Shown here one piece after another: positions 1 to 11,354 of a DNA stretch of 64,000 nt (positions are counted from its first letter, which is position 1; each line of letters begins with the position of its first letter). A program made the translations under genes and the position numbers. Origin of the DNA: Nemopilema nomurai. Lineage: Eukaryota > Cnidaria > Scyphozoa > Rhizostomeae > Rhizostomatidae. The notes beneath the pieces are model-generated. The model worked only from the letters and a program-made list of their open reading frames with translations, did no database searches and was not told the DNA's origin. The stretch spans positions 2,356,001-2,420,000 of the forward strand of contig ML133394.1 in the NCBI GenBank assembly GCA_003864495.1, in the 5' to 3' direction.

Positions 1-3000
1 ATGTAATAGTTTGGGCAGAGTCAAGATATCTTGTAAAAGGGTTATTCTTTAGACGGCACCATAAGCATAACTTAGAACATTACAAAACTTTAACAACTTC
101 AAGACTTTAACAACCTTAGGTGCAACATAAAGATGATCTGTTCTGTTCATTTTCTATAAAACAGTCGACACAGTATCAGATGTGCTGCTACTCGGGTTAA
201 CATTCCAATGTTTACATCTTTGCAAAATCATAATGAACCAGCTCGAACTGCCATTCAAATGCTCTGAAAGATACCTGCAGGTTCTCTTCATTTTTATAAG
301 TTCTTATTTAGGAAGAACAGTTAACTTTTGCAGCCTTGTAGTATCTAATTTTTTCTACATTCTTGCAGCCTAGCTTTAATAGCAATTACTACCCTACAAA
401 ATCGTAAACCTTTTTCATCTGACTTTGTGCACGTGGCTTGCCTTTCTCCAAACACATTACGAAGCTGACAGTCATCCACTAACAAAGCCATGCAGACACA
501 GCAATGTAAAGTAGAAAAATCGATTACACATACATGCAGAGTTTCGTGATTTTGGTGCTATCGCTCTTCCTTTAGCGAACAGTTTGCTTTAGATCAACTG
601 GTAACAAGAGAAATGTCATTCACAACAAAACATATTGTGGTCAATCAAATTCAAAGTACGACACCGAGGCATTCGATTAAGACTTGGCGTGCAAGACCTG
701 TTTGCAAGGATTTTCTAGACAAACATTGATTTTCTGCTATATTCATTATTCGTTTAGTTAAAAATTAGCAAGAAAAACATCAATTCATTTTAAACCTGCT
801 GCAAACGAAATTTGTCATTAGAAACTTAATTGAAATTTGTGTTTTGCAAAAGGCTTGGGGGTTAGCTCAAAAATCGTGGCTGTCTTTTTCTCCATTCCAG
901 CAATACTTCGAACTATTACTGGAATCGACCGTCATTTCAATACTTATGCTTGCCCTCCAAAACTGGCAAAAATTCACTGATTGGTAATCAAGAAAGAGGA
1001 ATCTCAGCAGAAAAGTCATGTATTAAGTCAACACTTTCCTAATTTTAAGAAAAACTCCATGCCAATGTTATAATCATCAACAAATGATTAAGAAGCCCTC
1101 AATTACGTCTATTCCGTTTGTTTCTACCCTATTTCTATTTAGAAGACAACTGCTTGCCTGATAATTGAAAACAGCGCTAACTAAAGCTAATGAACAGATG
1201 AAAGCAAAACTTTCGACACAATGAAACGTGCAACATCAGTCGAAACTCTTACCTTGATGCCACGGTGCGAATGACACACTGCAAAGCTACCATGCAATAG
1301 TCGAGTGGCGAAATTGGCTCTATATTTAAACAGCGGACTTGCTTCATACAATGAATCTTCCTACAGCATAATAGGCAGGTGGGAGGAATGTTATTTCACA
1401 CGCAGGCCTTTGCTTACCCCGTCGGCATTGCTTTCAAAAATTCTGTAAATTTGAGTGAATTATACTGGTACTGTTTGCCTTGCATTCGAGGCAGAGTTCT
1501 GCTTAAAGGTTATGATTAATGTCATGGTAGTTACAATGCAACATCCGTTTTGGTTATCATTAACTGTTTTCCAACGTTGCATTCATTTTGCGACTTGCTC
1601 GATGGATACAGCTAATGGAACACCCACCGAGGAACGGACATGAAACTCTTCCTCAATGAGGCAAATGCTTTATTCATTTATTCATGAATATAAGAATAGT
1701 TTTCATCAGTTCAGCTGGAAAACGATCACCCTCTCCTAATAATTATGGCATTTAATTTTCACGTGCCATTGTCTGAAGCCCTTAATTAATTAGAATGTTT
1801 GATTTCAGATGTCAAAGTAAATGAAGATACAATCAAGCATCGCATTAGCAATTGATGAAATCAGGTTTCTACGATTGTTGACAAAGCTCTCACGAGGAAA
1901 GCTGAAATTAGAACAAGGATAGCAGGCGTCTTCATAAACTACCAGCATTTAATCACCCCCTTTTAATAAAGCGACATGGAAAACTTTCGCTCTCATTATT
2001 TCAGGAAAGACGGCTGGTGGTAAGCTTAATGCAATTGGATCATTTAAAAGTGTCTCATTTGATTTTATACTTATCCTACCAGCAATAATCCACAGTCAAT
2101 CATTCCTCCAAAAATAATTCTGAAGCGCTAAATATGAAATGTATTAGTCACAGAACACGACTCTTTTGACTTCCTGCATTGACTCAAGCAGAACATATCT
2201 TTTGAAATAGAGGGTGATGGCAGGAATTAACTTTGCAAAGGAGCTTGATTGTTACTCTTCTGTGAAAAGCTGTTTTTGTAAAAAATCATAGTAATGACCA
2301 TCCTTGATGCATCTCCTAACGCAATTACCTATTGGGTTTTCATTTAAAGTGTCAAGAAATGACAACTCTAAACATTTTCTTTAAACAGATGCCGAGGAAT
2401 ACCTTATACGTTATTGAAAGCTTTTGAAAACAATCGGTTTGCGTTAAACAATGATTGTACGCAAAGTTCAAGTCTGTGCAATAGTAAGATCGCGGTATAT
2501 TGAATTGAATTGTATTGAATTTATCTTCCAAGGATTTAGGAATTCAATGGCACTAACTTTGAGGAATTTTCTCCTTCAGCCTTCCCCCTAGTTTCAGCGA
2601 TTGGGTTAGCACCACATTAGGCACAACATTTTTAATATGCAAAAAGGCTTTGTATACTGTAATTTGATAGTAAAAAAGTATTGTAGTTATGACAGGTTTT
2701 TAAATATTCCGAAAGCATGCTTGTTGTGTTTTTAATTCCGAAGAACAATTAACTGTAAATATGTGGCTCTTTATGTCAAATATGGATTAACTTGCAATTG
2801 CATTTAGTCTTACCACCCATTATACCGAAGCATGGAAGTTCAGGATAAAACAGGGAACTTGCATGACTTAGATTGAAGGGAAACTCCTGCAGTAAGAGGA
2901 AGAACCTTAAGAGCAGTATTCAAAAGAAACGGCAGTTGAAAGAGGATCAGTTCATAACTGAATTCCTTCCATTTCCTCTGGGGGCCTGCAGACGTCAAAA

Positions 3001-3356
3001 TGCCACTCTGAAAATTTGATCTTTACACAGAAGAACAACCCGGTAAATCCAAAATTAAGATGACACACTTAATGATACATGTTAACTAGAAATTCATTGA
3101 TTATATAGGCAAGCCTCAGTTATGAGTGGTGTCTCATTTTTTGAAACGATGTCAGTGGGTTTGTAGCAAAACGTCAAGTCTTTTTCAGTTTCGGCCCCAT
3201 CTGATTCCAAACAACTCTGTTTCGTGGTTTCAACATTTTGCTGAATGCGAGGTTAATCAAATATTGTGGCTTGTTGGACATGATTCACTTGGAACGTCAA
3301 GCTGCCACTCTATAATTGCAAAGTCAAGGAAAAAGGAAGAAAGTATTTCAAATACA
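1..3356. other. Intergenic/5' flank of KTI12, no gene recognised
   Basis: AT-rich DNA with stop codons in all frames. No open frame longer than about 60 codons has a recognisable product, and no transposase, RNA gene or long tandem array was seen. A short run of TTGAAT/TTGTAT-like repeats lies near 2500-2520. On the minus strand a TATA-like motif (1321-1330) precedes a small ATG-containing segment with a good splice donor at 1252 (see findings); this is the only hint of a divergent gene. The open frame that begins at 3126 is an in-frame upstream extension of KTI12 and is probably 5' UTR. Confidence 0.6.
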
Positions 3357-4895
3357 ATGCCATTGGTAATAATTTGTGGTCTACCGTCATCTGGAAAGAC
3401 GACTCGGGCTCAACAGTTGAAGACATTTTTCAAAGACAAGGGAAGAACTGTTTTGATAATCGACGATGAAATGGTTGGTGCTCAGAAGAATGAAGTGTAT
3501 GCAAGCTCAATAAACGAAAAGTCTGTTAGAGCTTCATTAAAGGCAGCCGTAGAAAGGTATAGCCTGCTTGAAACTAGACACGCGTTTCATCACTTTTACT
3601 GCTTGACAATACTTATGTAAAGGTAAAGTAAAGAAAAGCCTAATCAACGTTGCTCCAAAATTAAGACCAAAGATTCTAAAATGCAGATGCCATGCGTTAA
3701 AGACTCGTTTTTTAACTTTGACAACCATGGAAGAAGTCTATTTACATGTCTTTTGTTTTCTATCTTTCCGAAAACTTGGTCTTTTATCATACTTTTACTA
3801 TTAACTATCAGTGTCTTCTTAGATCAGCTTAATTTCATCATTTAAAAAGCAATTGAAAACCTACTAGACCTCCATTCTATAGTAAATGCCTATGTTCAAG
3901 AATATAGTCAAAGTCTTGGATATTAAAACCTGCTGGCAAGTAGGCAGCTTTCAATACAAAAAAGAGAAGGTTTATTCTAATAATTATTACCTGCTTTTGA
4001 ATTTAATTCTTGTAAGTAAGTAATTTTTAGATCTTCTCTTCAGGAAAAGGATCAGGAAGAGAATTCTAAACTTTTGGAAAGGAATTAAGTGAAACAAATT
4101 ATAAGGAAATATGTTGAAACATTAGATACCATATTGCACTTGATTTTTCTTGGGATAAAGGCTGCTAGAAATACTTTATGAATCCTAAAATTTCCTTAGT
4201 ATTCAAGTTTTGTTTGATGATAAAAAGACTTTTGTAGAAAGCCAGTTCTTATTTTTCAATGTTTATGTTTCAGAGCCATATCCAGAGATGATGTCATAAT
4301 TCTTGATTCATTGAACTACATAAAGGGTTATAGATATGAGCTTCATTGTGTAGTCAAGTCACAGAAAACATTGCATTGTATTTTACAAACAATTGTTCAC
4401 AAAGATCAGTGTCTGGAATGGAACAAAACGAGAGAAGTTGCACAGAGATTCACAGATGCCATATGTCAGGAATTGATAATGAGGTTTGAGCCACCTGATT
4501 CTAGAAATAGGTGGGATTCACCATTGTTTTCTGTTAAGCCAGAAGATGATATTCCATTTGAAGAAATAGAAGCTGCTCTCTTTACAAGAAAAGCACCACC
4601 TCCAAACCAGTCAACAATGAACACTCCATTAAGTTCTGTAAATTTTTTGTACGACCTTGACCGCATAACACAAGAAGTTATAATGAATTTACTGGAAGGG
4701 CAAAAGACAGCTTGCATTGGAGAGACAATTAAAGTGTCAAATGCAAAAGAAGGAGTTGTTCTATTAAAAATGTTCAGCATGGCTGAACTCAGGAAACTGA
4801 AAAAACAATTTTTGACTTACACAAAGATGCACCCAATTAAAGATACAACAAAGATAGGGAATATGTTTGTACAGTACATCAATAGCAGTATATAA
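3357..4895 (+). CDS. KTI12: KTI12 homologue, Elongator-associated P-loop protein (2 exons)
   Basis: Exon 1 is 3357-3556 and exon 2 is 4274-4895, joined in phase 2 through an arginine codon, giving 273 aa. KTI12 is a P-loop ATPase that binds tRNA and regulates the Elongator complex, which makes the mcm5/ncm5 modifications at wobble uridine. The start was chosen because the family begins with M-P-hydrophobic residues leading straight into the Walker A loop, here GLPSSGKT at residues 8-15. VIILDSLNYIKGYRYELHC (about 74-92) is a family hallmark. RFEPPDSRNRWD (137-148) and the C-terminal YTKMHP segment also match KTI12 rather than its relative PSTK. It is shorter than my recollection of human KTI12 (about 350 aa), mainly in the variable middle linker. 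An upstream in-frame ATG (3126) would add 77 residues of no family similarity and is not favoured. Confidence 0.95.
3557..4273 (+). other. KTI12: KTI12 intron
   Basis: A 717-base GT-AG intron (donor GTATAG, acceptor TTTCAG) that splits an arginine codon after the N-terminal nucleotide-binding segment. AT-rich; nothing else was recognised inside. Confidence 0.85.
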
Positions 4896-5217
4896 GAGAG
4901 ATCGTTTTTAAATGGTTAAGCATTTGAAAGTATTATTGTATTTTGATATTGAATCATTTAGAATGAAGTGGATGTCATTGTTTTCATTCTGTGATCTGCA
5001 GAAATGACAAAGCCTTGTCTCATATCTTTCTGTGAAAATTCTTTTCTCAACCACATATTTCATTAGACCCACAGTTTTTAACTGTTTTCAAATTCATGGT
5101 TGCTCCTAAAGTGTCATCACCACAGAGCTGGGCATTTTATTTGTTTTTGGAAGTGTAGGGCAAATGTAATGATTATGAGATTATGAAAGAATTTAGTAAA
5201 ACCAGCCCTATAAAAAC

Positions 5218-5223
5218 AATAAA
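5218..5223 (+). terminator. Candidate KTI12 polyadenylation signal (AATAAA)
   Basis: A canonical AATAAA lies 323 bases after the KTI12 stop codon and about 250 bases before the URB1 start. It is the best placed hexamer in the spacer, but such hexamers are frequent in AT-rich DNA. Confidence 0.4.
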
Positions 5224-5384
5224 ATCATAGTCAGGGCCCTACTGAAAAAAATGAAGTACATATTATTTGGCTCCTTCTTATACTAATAAACTTCCTCCTT
5301 TTTTATACATGACCTTAAAGAAATATTCAGCTCCACAAAACATGCACTTGGTAACCCTACGTGATTGTGAGGCTAGAGATAAAG

Positions 5385-5390
5385 CACGTG
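5385..5390 (+). promoter_or_regulatory. E-box CACGTG upstream of URB1
   Basis: A perfect palindromic CACGTG, in the context GCACGTGGG, lies 82 bases before the URB1 ATG. This is the preferred site of Myc/Max-type bHLH factors, which in animals commonly drive ribosome-biogenesis genes such as URB1. Function is inferred from motif and position only. Confidence 0.4.
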
Positions 5391-5413
5391 GGCTGCGTTG
5401 TTGTGGTGCCAGC

Positions 5414-5470
5414 ATGGCGGAAAGGGGTTCAAGAGCGGCAAGTAATTTGACGGACGGGAAAAGGTTTTGA
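5414..5470 (+). CDS. Candidate upstream ORF in the URB1 leader (18 codons)
   Basis: An ATG at 5414 opens a frame encoding MAERGSRAASNLTDGKRF and stops at 5468-5470, one base before the URB1 ATG at 5472 and in a different frame. If it lies in the transcribed leader it would be a short uORF placed for termination followed by reinitiation. It could instead be a true N-terminus separated by an indel, since its composition (basic, Ala/Ser-rich) resembles a protein start. Not proven to be translated. Confidence 0.35.
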   Translation: MAERGSRAASNLTDGKRF

Positions 5471-5471
5471 A

Positions 5472-8400
5472 ATGAAAAATATTTCGTCTAAAGTTCAGCA
5501 CCGAAAAAGAAAACGGAAAGCATCCGAAAATGAAGCATCAGTACCTAAAATAAAAAGAAATGATGCGATATCTTCTGATGAAAGGGTGTTAAAGGGAGAT
5601 GGGTTTGATGTTGAAAGTGTCAAAGATGATAAAGCTGTTGAGAATGGCAAAGATGATAAAGCCGAGGTCACTTTTGACGATGTGATCAAAATGCTAAGGC
5701 TCCCCCAAAGCCGAAACACAGGTATGATCGAGATTAATGTTGTGTCCTCATATTTAATTGACAGTTTTCCGACATCATAAGCTTGTCTTGACTGCGAACA
5801 GAATTTTGCCCAAGAAATTGGAGAGCCATTTCATATGGCAAAGTTTTCAGGTCGGAGATCAAAAACATCTAGTTCAAAGTTATTGACACTACTGAAAATG
5901 TGTAGACATTTCAGTCCAAGAATCTCCAACTACCCTTCCCCATTATCCTAACCCCATGGATTCCATGTAAAGCTCACGCCGGATGTACGCCAATCAACTC
6001 GGCGAAAATAAACAAGAATTGGCAAAAGATGATCTCCTGCTTGAAATAAAGAGAACTCGGGGCTTATAGCTAGGGACCGAACATTTTTCATGTTGCCTTA
6101 TTTATCTGGAATGAACTGCCATGTGCAATGAGGGCAGCAATCTCAGTAGAAAATTTAAGAAACTATTGAAGGCATTTTGAAGGCACAAGGAAGAGTTCAT
6201 TATTAAATGATTTATTAATTAGAAAAAAAGACTGGGAACATCAAAATATAGATTGCCCTCTTACATGTTTACCAAGTATGGCTCTTTAATGATTGATGTT
6301 TAATTCTGGCTGCAAATTAAGGTCTTCCTTTGGCAAGTACTGTCTCTTACAGGGTTGAAGAAATTTGCTGAAGTTTGCAGAAAAGATGATGAACATGTGC
6401 AGCAATCCATTACTTCCTATTTGCTGTCATCACCAGAGCTAAAAGATTTATTCATCCTCCTTGAAAGTGAAGATAGGCCATCAGACCATGAAGTATGAAT
6501 TTGACTTTTCCTTGTACATATGTTTTTCCTTTACTGGGTAATGGAAAATTCTAGTTTGTTGCAGATTACTTTTATTACTTAAGAAAAATCTTGTTTTACA
6601 ACCTATCTTTTTATGGACATTCACTACTGCTTATCATTTATGTTGTAAGACACATTGTCACAATCTCATCAATCCAGCTATCACTTCTACCATTGTTTTG
6701 TCCCTATTAGATGTTAGTTGCCTTTTCACATCAAGTAGTCTTTCTTTCTTTCTATTTTATTTATAGAAACATGGTAATTATAGTTGTCTAATTTTTTTAT
6801 ACAAATCAATTAAGACCCTAGTTGTAGTATTTTTCCCACAATTTATTATTATGAATAGTTAGCAAGTTTACTAGACTGTTCAACTTGCTCAATTTTTAGA
6901 TAGCATTTTAACTAGTTCCATATACTTGCTCTACCCTTTTTACTGAATTCTGCACTTGAACATCAACTAGATATGTTTTTCATTGTTGGTTCCAGGCAAG
7001 ACTAATCTGGAATGCTTTTGAAAACATTCTCCTTGTTACATCAAATGCTGAAAAGTCCCTTCATGACATTGGAATGTTTATTGTCAGCAAAATTCTCAGC
7101 AAGAATTTGAAGATGTTATACTCTGGAATAAGCTTGTCAAGTCACCAAGACCTTACAAAGTCAGTGCTAAAACTTTTGACATCATTTGTTGCTCAAGGAA
7201 CAAATGGAGCAGCTGAAGTGTTGAATGTTTTTGATTTTGGTCTGAAAGGATTTGAGGCCATATCAAAGAAAAGAGATAAAAAGGTAAAACCAGTCATCAC
7301 ATCATGCTATATTAACTGTATGGCTAATTATGTTGTCGTTACTATTTTCATTTATCTGCTGTTTGTTTTAATATTACCATCAACTGACATAGTCTTTTTC
7401 ATCAAGTTTCCAGTAATTTGTATTCATCATTTTATAGAAATTTTATAGCAGATCAGTTTGCCTGTTATTTTGATTTAATAAATAATTTAATCCTAGGCAA
7501 AAATTGATGTCAGAACCTGCTACCTTCAGCTCTACCTGTCATTTTTTATTTTTGGTGACCAAAGTGTAATGAAAGAACTTCTGTCAATACCAGGTGAGTC
7601 CCATATTTCATTAAACAATTTTGAATTTTGCTGATATACTTCAAAGGTAAACTACATTTTCCTTTTTGTTTCATCAATATCTTTTCTCCTGAAAAGGCAA
7701 ATCTGGATTTTAAATTTTTTCTGGTAGTTGCATTAAGCTTGACCTTTGCCTCACTATTTTTGTAATCATTTATCTTATCATGATTACTCACTTTTCAGTA
7801 TTTACCAATGGTGTTATCAGTGGGCTTTTGAAAGATCCTCTTCCCATGGTCCACCTTGTTCTCTCAACTTTGAATGAAAAGGTAAGTCAGGGAAGCAGAT
7901 ACTTGACAAAATTTTATTTCTTTTACACTAGACCCATGTTGAATAATAGCAATAAGAATAAAATTTCACTTTTCAAACTGTTCTCTAAGTTTTCTAAACC
8001 TTCCGCAATACAAGCTGGTTATAAACTCTATTTCATGCCTTCAATCAACCTACTTACAAAGTCATATCCACTCAATAGCTTGACTTTTTGTCAGAAGGTC
8101 TAAAGGATCTGCATAGCACTTGTAGCCCTGACCAAATAGGACCTTTTAGTGAGTTAATTTTAAAGCTCTGTATTAACTGAATCCTTAAGGGTCTTGTAAA
8201 TATCTCTTTAAGTATGTTAGAGAATTTAAAAATTTTCCCTTGCAAAAAAGGAATTGCATTGCCTGCCATATTGTCTTATGGAATATATACTTGTTTTAAT
8301 GTAAATTTCTTGTAATTAACAGGTTGTAAAGAATGCAAAGTTGATGAAAAAGACAAAGATTGCATTATTTAGTGCCCAAACACTTGGACAATTAGCACAG

Positions 8401-11354
8401 TTGTTTGTTAATTTGAAGAATAAGGACACTGACAGAACACACACACTCCAAAATGAGCTGAAAAGCCTCATCCTTGAGATGCTCCATACCCTTTGCACAG
8501 ATCCAGAGCTTGGAATTCTCTTTACAACAACTGAAGGGTACCTAGCAGCAAGGTAGAAAGATTCCTAATTCAATAATTAGCTACTTATTAATTAATTAAT
8601 TTTTAGCTTGTTAATTTGTTTTGGTGACCTGTTAATGAACTTAAGCAACCAATTAAAAGAAATTAAAGATGAGCAACTTGGAACTGCCTCTCATCATACC
8701 CCACAAGTACTACTTATTGTATGTATATACATAGATTTTAAAAGATAAATCTAGGGTAATAAAATCAAATCAGCAAGATCTTAGATGCAACCAGTGGTTC
8801 TTTAGATCTCTTAACTATTCTTAACTAAGCCCTTTCAAAGCTGCATTCACTTTTTGCTCATGTCTATTTTTTTTTATTTATGTCACTGTACACAGATTTT
8901 TCATGTAATGTGTTGCCAGGGTTTGTCAGAATATACTATCGCTTCCTTGAAAGAAATTGTTTTAAATTTATGTGTCTTTTGTGGCAATGTTTTTTCTTTA
9001 CTTTCAGGTCAAATAATCCAATTTTGTTGAATTTCTTGCGAACCACTCAGAAACTGGCAGTCTCTGATCAAGATTTGCGAGATTTGATTGCTAAGACCAT
9101 GCACAGCGCTCCTGATCTCGTTTTACCGTTCATATCTCGTCTGAATTTGAATCTTGAGCCAAGAGACTCTGACCCATGGCTGAAAAGTATTGGATATCTG
9201 ATTGAAGTATGTAGCTAAAGTTTTAGTCAGTTAAACAATGATTTTTTGGAAGTTTTTCTTAATCAGCTTGTTGGTACCTCCATTGATCCTTACATTCGTT
9301 TTTCGAATAAAGACGTTAAGTATGTTTTCAAGGTATGAAATAACGGTATGATGAGCGTGTGTTGCAATTCGAGTGGGGTGAGCTGAAATCTCGTAAGAAG
9401 CTATCAGCTCTTTAAACGTAATGGTATGCGACATCTTATCAATGCAGAGATACGGTAGCTTGGTCATATTATTAGATAAACATATCCATGCCAGAGCAAT
9501 CGGTTCAAGTAAGTTTCTTATCATTATTTTAGCTTGAGGCCAGTAAATGAGCGATAATTTGCTGCCATTTAAGCATTATTGATAATATAGCTCGACTTGT
9601 TAAGTTTTTGCTTCTTTCAGATTTGGTCCCAGCTTCCACTGTTTGATGGCTTGTTTGACGCCTCAAAATTAAGCGAATCTTTAGAGTTGGTTGTTGGACT
9701 TGTGTTTCCAAGTGTTTTTGGCAAACAACATTTCACCAATGGTCTTAAGGTGGGCATTCATTTAGACTATTAACACATTAGTCCTCCACTTTCAGATGAA
9801 CATTAGAAAAGCAAATTGCTTTATGAAAAAGCACATAAAGTAGCTACCGCGTCTGCTAATATTACTTCATTTTTTGTCTAATATCAGTATCGGAGATATT
9901 CTATTAGGATGGAAAATGTTTTATCTATAATAAGACAATGTAATAGAATAAAGTTGGAGTTTCTGTAAGGATGTAGTCAAAGATTTTCAGGGGAGAATTT
10001 TATTAATGAGCATTATGATCATTGCAATTTTAGCATAAATCTCTGTTGGTCAAACAAAAGTCGGCTGAACTCTTAGAAGTTTGTTTGAAGAGAGGGTTAT
10101 CGGCCTACAGATTTATCAAGGAGCAGACAGGGTCGCAAAAAGATATTGGAAATGGGTTGTTGGAGAAGTTCCATGAAGGCATATTTAATAACATGCCAGA
10201 CGTAAAAACATTGATAGCGTGTGTGGAACACAAGGGACATACAGATTCTAAACCCGAGGCCACAGGGAGCCCAGGGAACGTGACAGGAAAGGCAACACCA
10301 GGCCAGTACTCACGTGTAGTTTGACTGTCATGAACTTTAAATTAATGACTTTGTGATGCCTTGCGATCTTTAATTGGCGATCCTTAGCTTTGACTCTATT
10401 TTGAAGCATTATTTATGTCTAAAGTAATAAGGATTAGATTGCACGCCATTAACTGGTGATGATGACGATTTGTAGGTGGTCTCTTGTTTTTTAGAAGACT
10501 GCAATTCGGTCAAAATGTTTCCAGAATTAAACAAAGTTAATTGTTTTAGTGGATAGCAGCTACGAGTGTGGAATTCTCTCGCAGTCCCTGTTGCTAGAGG
10601 GCATGCCTAGCAACGGTGTTCACTGTAGCCGCTTTAAATCACATGTTACTTCAAAATTTATTTTTTTAAATGTATATAAACCTTTATATATATGCCTACA
10701 ATCAGAAAATTAAATGCAAAAAGTTAAATATTATGTTAATTTGTGCAAGAAATCCATATGCTTTATCAATCAATAGTATATGCGATTTTTTCCAAACAGG
10801 CATGCAAGAAGATAAATTTCAAAAGACGATTTTTCATGTCATGTTGTATGTGCAACAGCTACAACCAGGAATATTCAGTTCAGCAGACTACAGCATATGC
10901 AAGTTGTTCAAAAATGAGGATTTGGAAACGTTTTTGCAGTCAGAACAACTGTTAGTTGCTTTGAATATTGCACTGCTGGAGCCTTTTGGAAATATAAAAT
11001 GGTTTGCCAAAGTAAGTTCTGTATTTCTTCTTTTTTCTTTCTTTTTAGTGAAGTTGGCTCTTTCATCTAGTTGCATGATCCAAGTCAAATACATAATGTA
11101 CCTATATCTTTGCTAAACGAGTCACAATCACAAATATTACATACTCTTGAATGCAAATTTACTGAGTCACTCTAGATCAATCACAAATTAAGTTATCTTA
11201 TATGCCTATTGAATTGCTTTCAGCATGTAACTTGTATTACTTTTTTTCTCAGAAATCTGATATTTTCTACAACGCATTGAAAACAATATATACTGCCTAT
11301 GCTGAATCGCGTTCTTTGAATGTCAAGGAAGCGAGCCAAAAATTAATCAAACGG
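5472..11354 (+). other. URB1: URB1 exons 1-11 (N-terminal Npa1 domain)
   Basis: Exons: 5472-5721, 6353-6492, 6996-7283, 7497-7593, 7799-7881, 8323-8552, 9008-9206, 9621-9749, 10034-10313, 10800-11011, 11253-11354. Exon 1 encodes a basic, acidic-patched leader (KRKRKASENE, then KDDK-type repeats). Exons 2-7 carry the best conserved N-terminal block (ARLIWNAFENILL, VRNAKLMKKTKIALFS, LPFISRLNLNL). The exon 9 donor (CAC|GTGTAG at 10314) is the weakest call here; it was chosen because it alone joins to exon 10 in phase. A further in-frame 66-base cassette at 9267-9332 is possible and is not included. Confidence 0.85.

Larger units (their letters stand above)
4896..5471 (+). other. KTI12-URB1 intergenic region
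   Basis: A 576-base spacer between two genes in the same orientation. It should hold the KTI12 3' UTR and polyadenylation signal and the URB1 promoter and 5' UTR. A canonical E-box and a short upstream open frame lie in its last 90 bases and are listed separately. Confidence 0.7.

Noticed and set aside
3126..3356. In-frame N-terminal extension of KTI12 from an ATG at 3126
   Set aside because: The 77 extra residues lack family similarity, and KTI12 proteins begin a few residues before the Walker A loop, which fits the ATG at 3357.
9448..9508. Second possible exon in URB1 intron 7 with GCAG before and GTAAGT after
   Set aside because: Its 61 bases would break the phase between exons 7 and 8, and it has no family counterpart.
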